The position numbers were made by a program, and so were the translations under genes. DNA of 64,000 nucleotides from Apis mellifera (taxonomy: Eukaryota > Arthropoda > Insecta > Hymenoptera > Apidae): positions 675,001-739,000 of the forward strand of contig NC_037644.1 of the NCBI RefSeq assembly GCF_003254395.2, written 5' to 3'. The notes under the pieces are model-generated. The model saw nothing but the letters and a program-made list of their open reading frames with translations. It was not told where the DNA came from and made no database searches. Positions 50,488-62,031 of this stretch are shown piece after piece (positions within the stretch are counted from its first letter, which is position 1; each line of letters starts with the position of its first letter).

Positions 50488-53400
50488 GTTGTTAGGGAAA
50501 AGAGAATGGAAGATTAGGGAGAGAGAGAGAGATGAATTATTTTTAAAGTAAATGTTGTACGAGGATATTGGATTCGGATTTGGAGGAGAATTTGTGATTA
50601 GAATGATTGAAATGGATATAAGTGTAATGGAGTGACGAAGGGGAAGGTTGGATATTTGGCTTGGCTTAAAGTTTCAATTTTAAAAGGAAGGGATGAGATA
50701 TGTTTTGGAGGCTGGGATTAAGTATTAAAATAAATTATATCATTGTTTTAACTGAGAAGAATGAAATCATGTTCGATTAAAAAATAATCGAATTTTGAGA
50801 AACAATAATTGTTGCATCAATTTTCTAATCTCTAAGGTATGTAAATTTTTTAATTTTGAATGCAATTTCAATTTTCGATAAATATTTTCCCGCGACAAGA
50901 AATTAATGATGCAATTTTAATCGACAGTCTCCATTTTTATCTTGCAATTTTCTCGAAAGCCGAATTTTCATCGTGAATTAATTACGCTTGAGACCGAGAG
51001 ATGCCCAATTTATTTTAATATTTCATTAAACTTTTTAAACGATCACCAAGTTTTTCCTTTCGTGCATCATTCTTTAATTAAATTATAAAAGATATAAGAT
51101 AAGTGTAATTATCTGCATTTAATTAAAAGACAAACGTGATTATTAAATTAGATTTGTTTAACAATTCTATGATTTATTTAAAAGAAATAAATTGCTTTCA
51201 TTAATCGATATATAATTTTTGGCAAAACATATTCGGATCTTTTGGAATAAAATAACTTTTTAAAAATTGGATTATAAAAAAAATATTGGATCGAAAGAAT
51301 CGAATAATTGACAATGAAAAGTTAAATAATACTTTTTGTAAATTTATTTCAGCTATATACATGCTAAAAAAATTTATCGAAATTATCTGATACAGAAACA
51401 AAAATACAAGAAAACAGGTATCGAATATTTTCCTAAAAATAAACGTTCGAGATAAAACAATCGAAAGTTTGTACAGGAAATCTTAAGAAGGTGGAAAAAT
51501 AAAGCGATTCTTTTTATTTTATGAAAACGGAATCTCTATTTTTTTCCTCCCCCGTTTTATTTACCGACCACTCTCGTCAATGATTTTCCATTCGCTTTGA
51601 AATACAATTTTTTACTTTCCAAATATCGAGAGGATTATGTCCACGCGAAACAATGATTCTCGAAATACACCTTATATTTTTAACTCTTTAAAAAACACGC
51701 GAAAATTCCAAACGAGGCCTATTTTTCTGAAAATTGAATCACAAACTTTACCAATTAAATAATTCGCTTCGATTCGATCGAATATTCGATTTGTGTAAGT
51801 GAAATATTTATTCGACCGAAAAAGATAAATACTTTGCAATCGTTCGACAATCCTTTGTTAAACAGGATAAATAAATATTTCGAGAATAATTATCGAGATC
51901 CCACGCGTGGTTATTCGAAGAATAATAGCGTTTTTAGCGCAGCATTTATATAACAATTTTTATTAACTATTTTTATATCAATGGTATTCCCTTTTCTGCT
52001 TTGATGCACCCTTTCCTTTATCTTTTTATAATTTTATCAAATATCCAAAATGACAACTAATCGTACAAACTCAATTTTTCTCAATTCAAAATTTTTCTAA
52101 GAACATATAGTAAAAAATATATAACGCATGCGTGATATCGATAATAAAAAATTGATTAAATTCCGTTCAGCTCTCTGAAAATTTGACCGAAAAATGTTGA
52201 AAATTATGGTGTTTATTTTTCGGCCACCGGGTTAATTGTTTCGCGCGATTTTCAACAGAGTTGTTCGATCGAGAATACGGCCGGAAAACTGCTTTTCTGT
52301 CAATATGATCGGGCGACGTGGAAAACAAGCCGGTGGATAAAGCGGTTCCGCAAACAGAGGCGTGTTTAGATACACGCGAACAAGTTTCCCGTTGAATTTC
52401 AATTCACCGATCTCGGTTTCACGAATGTTCGATTCAATTAAACGTTACATCGGTCTCGGCCGCTCCGCGAAATCGGCTTAAACGAATCGTCCAACGACGA
52501 TTTCTTGAAACGATACGATACAGTAACAAAACTTGGGTTTCGAGTCCTTCCATTTCTTTCAATTTTACGATATCCTTCTTTTAAAAAGAAGGAAATAATT
52601 GTCAAATAACGATAATTTTAATTGGATTATATTAAATAAATTGGATTTTTGAAAATCCAAGAAGATTAATATTAAAATTATTTTCAGAAAAATACTAGAA
52701 TCTTTCTGTTTGCGCGAAAGTTTCTTTGGAAAATTGTTCAAAGGAAAAGAAGGAAGAAGTAAAGATGTATTAGGAATTATTGAGAGCTGTCTCGGGATTT
52801 AATTGGACGGTCGTTCAATTCATGTTTAATTGAAAGCGTGTTATATTGTTAAGCGACACGAGAGGCGAGAAAGGGTTAGGCGAAATTCCTTAGTCGACGA
52901 ATGCTAATTTCAAGGGAATATTCAAACGCTCCGTAAAATATTCCACCACTCTTCTCCTCTCCGCTCTTTTAACGACACGGATTTAATGAACCGACCCGAT
53001 TCCCACCACCGGGAAAACGGAAAGTTTAAATGTTAATATTACCCGTCCGTGAGAATAATCTCGTTAAAGAGATGAAAAGCAGATGATTTCTTTCGTGATA
53101 AATGCTCTTATATCACAAACAAGCTTTGCTTCTTTCTTATCTTTCGTCTTCGATTCCTCTTCGATCATCTTCCGATTTTTCCAATTATTCGTTTGGAATA
53201 ATTACAAGACGTAAACCTGATTAATCATTCTTACCGCGAGAGAAAATTTGGAACAATTTTTCGAACCACTAGTAGATTCAACAGGTTCGAAACGGGAACG
53301 GAATAATTCCTTCTCGAGTTTTCGCTCATTACGGATTCGCTTCCCACGTGAGAAAGTTTCAACCACGAAGAATTCATGTTCTACCACGCGTCTTCGAGGA

Positions 53401-55481
53401 GGAGGGAAAATGAGAAACGATGTTTCGAAAGTGGAAAGAACGAGGAAATCCATTTTCCAATCTAAGATTTCCTATTCTTATTTTCCACGATAAATATTTC
53501 AACAATAAAATAATTTTTATTCGATCCTTTAAACTTCTCAGATTTTCTGATTCCAATTTTTTTAAAACACATTTAACTACGTTACACCACTTAATCCTGC
53601 CAATCTTCCAACTCTATCATTTCAAAAATATTCCAATTCCAAAATCGAACGTCTCGAACAACAATCCATCTAAAATCACTAATTGAGGAACAAAGAATCG
53701 GTGGAAAGCTCATCATCTTAACACGATTCCCACTTGGAGTCTCGATTTATACCCGTTGGCCCTGTGTTTGCACGCGTATATCGCGCGAGGGCAATTCGGT
53801 GTTTCGAGTGAGATTGTAAACAATAGCGGTAACAGCGGCGAGATAGCGCGATGTATACAAGTGAAATTAGTGTACGGGCAGATGGGACGGGCGGAAGACG
53901 AACAAGGAACGATCCGCTTTTAATTAGAATTAATTTATAGCCGACCGTGTCGCTCGTCCAACTATTTCGTTAATGATAAATCAATTTCATTATTGGGTAT
54001 TCGGATGCTCGAAATACGGTAATCGAAAACGATTGAAATGGCCGATTTAATAATAATTTTCCATTTCTCTATTCGATTCTTTTATGTAATCGTGTAGATT
54101 CTTGACTCGAGGTTTTTTTCTAATCGATAATATTTCATCAAGAGGAATTTAAAGAAATTGGAATAGTTTCGTAATTATTAAGAATTATAATTTACAAAAT
54201 TGTAGGAGTGTTGTTCAATTTAATTAGCGTTCAAAATATGGACAAGTAATATTCGATCGTGCAATTTGAATAAATACATTCTTCTTCATGGATCAAAACT
54301 ACGAATTAATTCGTCGAAATGAAAACTATTTTGGCAGTGATTCCGTTTCCACGAGTGAAATAGGAATGATTTTTAAAATCATAGAAATTGAACACGCGTG
54401 CATTGAAAAACGAATCGATTAACGATAAGCGTCGATGGAACTTTCAATTCGATTTCATAAAATCGGTCCACTGAGCAACTGAGAAGAAGCAATCGAAATT
54501 CTGAAGCGAAATATTTCGAAAAGGCCGTGTTTCAAATATCTTCTTTGAAAAATCGTTACAAGATTTTATAAACGAAATATTAGAAAAATAATCCAAAAAT
54601 CTCTCAAAATATAACATTTTCTATCCTTTTAGAAACATTAGAAATATATTATCATTGAGGCATATTAATTAAATTATTAGATTAGTAAAAAGAAATGTCA
54701 TAAGGCGAATTAAAATTACATTACATAGAATGTTAATATTTTTCTAAAACGAATATGAATATTATTAATTAAATTTACAATTGTATTAAATTGAAAAGCT
54801 AAATTTCCATCTTGTCTCAGCTCGCTCAATAATTAAGCCTCAATTTCACGTTTTGATCTCTAAAATCCTTCATAAAAATGTTCCAATATATTATATTAAC
54901 GCTTCGTTATGTACAAACTGTTACAGATAAGATTCTGCACATCGATACAAAGAAAAAGACGTGCAAGCCTGTTTTCACAACTTATTTCGTAAAGTTAAGA
55001 GTTAATTAGAAGAGTAAAAACGTCGGCCTAGGTTGTGCACGTCCGAGATATTTATTGATCTTTTTCTCCTTTACACTCGAGTTGAGGCTCGCGACGCGAA
55101 GGTCGAGGTGTTGCGAACCGCTAAACTCGGCTCGACAGTTTTAATTAAAATTTTCAGCCGGGAAATTCTGTCTCGAAGGCTTAATCGAAATTCCATAGAC
55201 GAGATCGTCCCTTGTACACGCGGCTACGTGTTCCATCGATTTATTAATTTTCACGTATTAAACTCGTGTTATCGGATTTTCGAATAAATACGCAGAGACG
55301 AGATTCGACGAATGGGATTAACCGTTTCGATAGTAATTGCAACCTGTTTTAAGATGCGATTAATAAACTGGGATTTTAACCATTCCATGTATTTACTCAA
55401 TATTTATGCGTCTATTTGCAAAGGTGATCCATTTCCAACTGCATGTACATATTTATATAAATTGTAATACGTGCAAGATTT

Positions 55482-57675
55482 TACGAAATTTTAAATAAAT
55501 AATAATGAAAGGTGAGCAGGTTGTTTGCTTGGATACATTTGATAAGAAAGAATAGTTTGATATTTAAAATGAATTTTTGGACATGGATCGATAAAGGAAA
55601 AGAAATTTTAATATTCCTCTATATATAGTTCAAATTTCTTAATTTCTTAATTTTCTAATTCAAATTTACTTAATTTTAAATAATTTGAAATTTTAAATAA
55701 ATAATAACGAAAGGTGAGCAGGTTGTTTGCTTGGATACATTTGATAAGAAAGAATAGTTTGATTTTTAAAATGAATTTTTGGATCGATAAAGGAAAAGAA
55801 CAAATTTTAATATTCCTCTATATATAGTTCAGTAATTCAAATTTACTTAATTTATTTTTCGCGTACCAATTTCAAAATTCAAAATATATCAAAGTACTAA
55901 TAAAAAGTATTAATTTTTAATTTCATCAAATGTTTCAGCTGAATGTTCAATTGTCGACATGGTCATAACAAATCAAAGATACGATTTCACGAAATAAATA
56001 ATAACGAAAGGTGAGCAGGTTGTTTGCTTGGATACATTTGATAAGAAAGAATAGTTTGATTTTTAAAATGAATTTTTGGATCGATAAAGGAAAAGAACAA
56101 ATTTTAATATTCCTCTATATATAGTTCAGTAATTCAAATTTACTTAATTTATTTTTCGCGTACCAATTTCAAAATTCAAAATATATCAAAGTACTAATAA
56201 AAAGTATTAATTTTTAATTTCATCAAATGTTTCAGCTGAATGTTCAATTGTCGACATGGTCATAACAAATCAAAGATACGATTTCACGAAATAAATAATA
56301 ACGAAAGGTGAGCAGGTTGTTTGCTTGGATACATTTGATAAGAAAGAATAGTTTGATTTTTAAAATGAATTTTTGGATCGATAAAGGAAAAGAAATTTTA
56401 ATATTCCTCTATATAAAGTTCAGTAATTCAAATTTACTTAATTTATTTTTCACGTACCAATTTCAAAATATATCAAAGTACTAATAAAAAGTATTAATTT
56501 TTAATTTCATCAAATGTTTCAGCTGAACGTTCAATTGTCGACATGGTCATAACAAATCAAAGATACGATTTCACGAAATAAATAATAACGAAAGGTGAGC
56601 AGATTTTTTACTTGGATACATTTGATAAGAAAGAATGATTTTTAAAATGAATTTTTGGACATGGATCGATAAAGGAAAAGAAATTTTAATATTCCTCTAT
56701 ATATAGTTCAGTAATTCAAATTTATTTAATTTATTTTTCACGTACCAATTTCAAAATATATCAAAGTACTAATAAAAAGTATTAATTTTTAATTTCATCA
56801 AATGTTTCAGCTGAATGTTCAATTGTCAACATGGTCATAACAAATCAAAGATACGATTTCACGAAATAAATAATAACGAAAGGTGAGCAGGTTGTTTGCT
56901 TGGATACATTTGATAAGAAAGAATAGTTTGATTTTTAAAATGAATTTTTGGATCGATAAAGGAAAAGAAATTTTAATATTCCTCTATATAAAGTTCAGTA
57001 ATTCAAATTTACTTAATTTATTTTTCACGTACCAATTTCAAAATATATCAAAGTACTAATAAAAAGTATTAATTTTTAATTTCATCAAATGTTTCAGCTG
57101 AACGTTCAATTGTCGACATGGTCATAACAAATCAAAGATACGATTTCACGAAATAAATAATAACGAAAGGTGTGCAGGTTGTTTGCTTGAATATATTTGA
57201 TAAGAAAGAATGATTTTTAAAATGAATTTTTGGACATGGATCGATAAAGGAAAAGAAATTTTAATATTCCTCTATGTATAGTTCAGTAATTCAAATTTAT
57301 TTAATTTATTTTTCGCGTACCAATTTCAAAATATATCAAAATACTAACAAAAAGTATTAATTTTTAATTTCATCAAATGTTTCAGCTGAATATTCAATTG
57401 TCAACATGGTCATAACAAATCAAAGATACGATTTCACGAAATAAATAATAACGAAAGGTGAGCAGGTTGTTTGCTTGGACACATTTGATAAGAAAGAATG
57501 ATTTTTAAAATGAATTTTTGGACATGGATCGATAAAGGAAAAGAACAAATTTTAATATTTTAATTTATTTTTCGTACCAATTTCAAAATATATCAAAGTA
57601 CTAACAAGAAGTATTAATTTTTAATTTCATCAAATAGCTAAATGTTCAATTGTCGACATGGTCATAACAAATCAA
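55482..57675. repeat. Tandem array 9: eight units, mostly 287-297 bp, with dimer order
   Basis: The largest array. AACGAAAGGTGAGCAGGTTG recurs near 55508, 55711, 56008, 56305, 56592, 56880, 57167 and 57455. Each unit also holds TTTTGGATCGATAAAGGAAA, AAAGTACTAATAAAAAGTAT and AATGTTTCAGCTGAATGTTC. The first unit is a 203-bp short version. Units 2 and 3 are virtually identical. Units 4 and 6 share CTATATAAAGTTC and CTGAACGTTC, and units 5 and 7 share TTTTGGACATGG and TTGTCAACATGG, giving a dimer period of about 575 bp. Confidence 0.95.
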
Positions 57676-59796
57676 ATGCAAATTCAAGTGGAATAGCAGC
57701 TTGTACTTCCACAGCAATATCACTGCTGTTGATATCGTATTACATTTTCAAAACATTAGCTGCCGGTTAAACAACGCATTCGATGCCTGACCACATACAC
57801 GACGCATCACTGAAAACAGATCGCATTTCGAGTTATCCGCCCGATGCCCGACTTATGATCGATCGGTTCACTTTAACTACTCGACTTTACATAAATACTT
57901 ATATCATATCGAATAATCGGGATTCCGCTGTGTGGAAAAGTAATTGTAATGCTTTATAGCGAGGGGGGAAATTATTATTGTTGGGGGTTTTATATAAATC
58001 GTAAAGATCCTATATTACTCATTACGAGATAACACTGATACCTATTTATGAATGACCGAATTAAAATAATCTCTTCCATAATTTGTAGGTATTATTAGGA
58101 ATCGTTATATTATTTAAATATTATATCATATGTAACGTGACAATCTAAAAAAAGAAAGAAGAAAAATGTGATTGAGAGAGAAAAAAAAAAACTTCAGAAT
58201 AATTTATAATTTATAATATTCCAGAATTTTTTAAAATTTTCTTTTTTTAATCACTCATTGCAAACAAACTTGCTAGTGAATTTTTCGATCTCAATGGAAT
58301 CTTCTTCCATCCTTTCAAGTAATTGTTCAATTCGTAAATTAATTCAATTCAATTCAAGAGAGTTTACGAGCACATATTCGCTGGAAATTCTCCGATAATT
58401 CTTTAGCCAAGGGTTGTGAACATTTTTTTTTTCTTTTTTCTTTTTTTTTTTCTCTATTCACGGAAACTCTCCAATTATGGAAACGTGTTAAGTAGGTCGA
58501 CACATACTTGAACCACAATACTAATTTTCTTTGCATGTCGTATTTTGTTACATGGCTGCCTAACTCAGAAATAATGCAACGCTAATTGATCTCGATTCTT
58601 TTTCGTTTTACAGAAGAACAAGAATCAAATTGCTGCAATGAAATCATGATTTTAATCAGTCAGCATAGTTGATTGTGTCGATTGATACGCAAGAGAATTC
58701 GATTCTTTTTCGAATATCCATTGATTACAATCTAAAATGTAGATTTTTTTGTTCATATTTGTATTCATATTTATATTAGGTAAAAACGAAATCGATTTTT
58801 CTTGATTGTTCCCGATTTATTTAACGTTATTTTTTATTATTATTTTTATTTTTCATTTCTCTGTATATACAACTGTTGCCGCGATGAGCTCTCGATTGTT
58901 TTATCCTCTCGAGGAATTCGGAGCAGAAAGTATTACCGGTGGGATTTCACGGTTCACAAACACAATTTTCCCAAGCACTTCTCCAACTTGTATCCTTCCC
59001 TGCAAATAATCGTCTCTAACTTGACCTCTGTCCCGCTATGTCTAAGGTTTCAAGTCTGGTAGACGGCGTTACTAATGAGTGGACCAACAGAACAAAGTAC
59101 TCTGCTCCTTTTTTTCTTTCCTTAAGATTATTCAACTTAAATAAAATAAAAAGAAACATCTGCGTAACGTATTAATAATTACGAGATAATTCACTCGTTG
59201 AGACAAAGTTCCAATCCAAAATCTTTATCAATTTTTTAAAATTTATCACTTTTATTCGTGAAACGTTTAACTTTCTTAATCCTTGCAAAAATTATCAATA
59301 ATCTGGAATAAGAAAGAAGAAAGTTGAAAAGACGTCAATCCGCTTCTCTTTTCAAATATTTCACGATCGTGCAAATAAATTTATCTCACAGTCGTTGTTA
59401 TCGTAGAATGATCGGTGAAAAGAAGATTACCTCGTTCGATTAAGGAAGAGCGACGTCTTGGAGGAGGAGAGCTCGTTTAACGAGACTTGTAACAATTTAT
59501 ACATTAATAGCTGACGGAAGCACGGAATACTCATTAGCTTTCTCTCAATGGTCTGCTTCTTCCCCTGATTGCTCATTAGGTATTTATATCTTCGTTACTT
59601 GTGCAAATCCACGTTTTACGCGTGAATACATAGTCTAAGAAGATACTTTTGGAAGATAATTCTTTGGAAGAAGATGGAAGTCGATATAAATATTTTACGA
59701 AACTTGAGAAACTTTCAATCCTCAAGTTTCAGATATATATATATATAATATCTACATTAAATTGTCGTAATGAAAATATCCAAAATTCTTCTTCTT

Positions 59797-59908
59797 CTAT
59801 GGAAAATACAGGATATCCGACGATACAATGATAATTTTACTTTAATTACTGAAAAATTAGAATCGTAATTCTCTTCAAAATTTCTTCGTGCTCTTAATAA
59901 TAATAATT
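59797..59908. repeat. Dispersed direct repeat, copy 1
   Basis: About 112 bp from TCTATGGAAAATACAGGATA through ACTTTAATTACTGAAAAATT to GCTCTTAATAATAATAATTT. It matches a second copy at 60272-60388 with a few substitutions and a small indel. About 360 bp of unrelated sequence lies between the copies. Confidence 0.88.
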
Positions 59909-60271
59909 TGAATATTTGAAAATTTCTTCCAAATTTATCCTAACTTTTCTTCAATCTTTTAGAAATTAATTCAATTTTTTGATCTAATCTTTAAATTAGA
60001 TTAGGGAAAAATCTAATTAATTAACTCATTTATATGAATCGAAGCAACAAATCTATTTCGTGTTCGATATAACTTGATAATTATACGCGTATCCTTTTGA
60101 ATCCTCGCTCGAAAAGTGCGATTGTTATTCAATCTCTACCTTTGCACTAGTAGAGTACGGGATGAATAATTCAGATTCATTCAATTTATTATTCTTTCTT
60201 TGATTCTTGTTACGCTCGAAGCACGTATGTCGAAATGAACGTAGCGAGAAAGAGATTTAAATAGGTTCCCT

Positions 60272-60388
60272 TCTATGGAAAATACAGGATATCTACAACC
60301 GAACAGAAGATGATTTTACTTTAATTACTGAAAAATTAGAATCACAATTCTCTTCAAAATTTCTTTGTGCTCTTAATAATAATAATTT
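60272..60388. repeat. Dispersed direct repeat, copy 2
   Basis: Partner of 59797-59908 in the same orientation. Differences cluster just after CAGGATATC, where this copy reads TACAACCGAACAGAAG and the other reads CGACGATACAA. Confidence 0.88.
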
Positions 60389-61144
60389 TTGTCAACTAAC
60401 ATTCTTATTAATTACTTTTATTAAATTTTATTTCCTTAAAATAAAAAAATGAACAAGAATGAATTTAATCTAATTTTAAAATTAGAAATATAATTTTAAT
60501 GAAGTTGATAACCTTTTCTCCTGGAAGAAGTTTTCTTTAAGTCAACAGCATCTAAACGGCAAACTATTCTATTGCCTCTTCTCCAGAAATGTTTGCAGAA
60601 GAAGCGTGAAACGTGTAAAATCAATTTTCACGCCACAAATTCTCTGTTGACCAGATTTTTTTTTTTTTTTCCTTTTTTCAATAATCGAAACTCCAATAAA
60701 ATTTCGATTATTTTTCATGAAGTAGCTAATAATATAACTCTTGAATCTAACGAAACATTTATTAAAATTATTAATTTTAATATGATTCGCAACGAACGAT
60801 AAAACGATGTCAATATTAAAATAATAAAATAAAATTCGTGACTCGTTCAAACAAACGAAAATAATAATAATAGACAAAATATTGTAACAAAGCAATAATG
60901 GACGATTAACGGAAAGGAAAAAAAAATATTTTCATTTAAAATATTAAAGTTCATTCATTTCAAACATCGAAAAATTTGGATTCGTCCAATTCTTGTGCCT
61001 CTTTTCGAACAAACCTTTAATTCATTTTTTCTTTTTTCACAGATAATGATTTTAAGGCAAATTTGGAAAATACTTGGATCATCAATAGATCCGTAAATCA
61101 CGTTTTATTCATCGTGAGAGATTCGATAATTTTGATTTATACAG

Positions 61145-61206
61145 GATAAAGGTTGGACAGACTTAAGACGGTCATTTACGAGCCTTTTACACCCTCTTGG
61201 AGACAG
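61145..61206 (+). other. Possible 62-nt exon (weak)
   Basis: Preceded by TTTGATTTATACAG, an acceptor-like sequence, and followed by CAG|GTAAGT, a full donor consensus. One of three frames is open from end to end (DKGWTDLRRSFTSLLHPLGD), and the same frame has a stop just upstream of the acceptor. I recognise no protein family. A longer version could start after TTTTTTCACAG at 61042. A chance co-occurrence is quite possible. Confidence 0.15.
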
Positions 61207-62004
61207 GTAAGTCGATCCTAAACCGCGTGACCCGAAAAATCTCTGACACCGAAAGTTTCCCAAACTACTGTTTATCTCCAGTGAGAATAGACAAGGGAAT
61301 AAGAAGAGAAGTTAGCCTTAGGCTATAAATAAATACGTCCAATTACCAATAAATATCAATTTTTTTTCGAATTATTTATCGAGATCTTGAATTTTCACTT
61401 CGTGCCTTTTTTTTAAATTTTTATCGCGCGTATTCATTTGCTTTCTAGTATGAATCGATATAAATAACGTTGCAGGTATAAAAAAATTGTTTTTAATTTA
61501 CTCGAAATAAAACTTGCAAATTACATTTCCACTCAAACGTTTTATAATTAGAGAGATATAAAAAAATAACGACAAGTAAAATATTACACTTTCACGTTTA
61601 TTTATCAAATATACAATAATTTCACCCTATCTACGACAACGAACCAATCCTCCTTTTTATCCAAAACCTTCCTCATTTTCTCGTCTCCATTTCTCACGTC
61701 AAATCGAATTCACAATTCGAGTAAAAAAAAAAAAAAAAGAAAATTATATAGATAGATCCTGGTATCTCGTCGAAATCTTCTTCCAATAATTCGCGTAATT
61801 CGACATCTCCAGTTGCGCTCGAGAGATAAAAGGCATGCAAATCCCAGTTGCTCGAGGAGATCCTCGATTCTACGAAAGGTAAAAGTTTCGATGATTACGC
61901 CAAGATCATTGATAACAATAAATCGTACTCGTCGTGGTTTATTGCCAGGTGAAGTTTTGAGGCTGACCACATCTAAAATATTTCCCCTTAGCTGAGATTT
62001 CCTC

Positions 62005-62031
62005 TTTGATTTTGATTTTGATTTTGATTTT
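62005..62031. repeat. GATTTT hexanucleotide microsatellite
   Basis: About 4.5 units of GATTTT, which read as alternating Asn-Gln on the minus strand in a short chance frame. Confidence 0.88.

Larger units (their letters stand above)
48958..55481. other. Noncoding; strongest GC/CpG island at 48.96-49.56 kb
   Basis: Pyrimidine runs (about 49106-49130 and 49205-49250) and CpG-dense sequence lead up to the E2F-like palindrome. This is the most promoter-like stretch in the window, but no start or downstream exon is convincing. Further GC-richer blocks lie at 50.1-50.42, 52.2-52.5, 53.7-53.95 and 55.02-55.32 kb. Confidence 0.5.

Noticed and set aside
55482..57675. Helitron or other element carrying minisatellites
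   Set aside because: No CTRR hairpin end or Rep/helicase frame is visible next to any array, and the arrays do not share termini.
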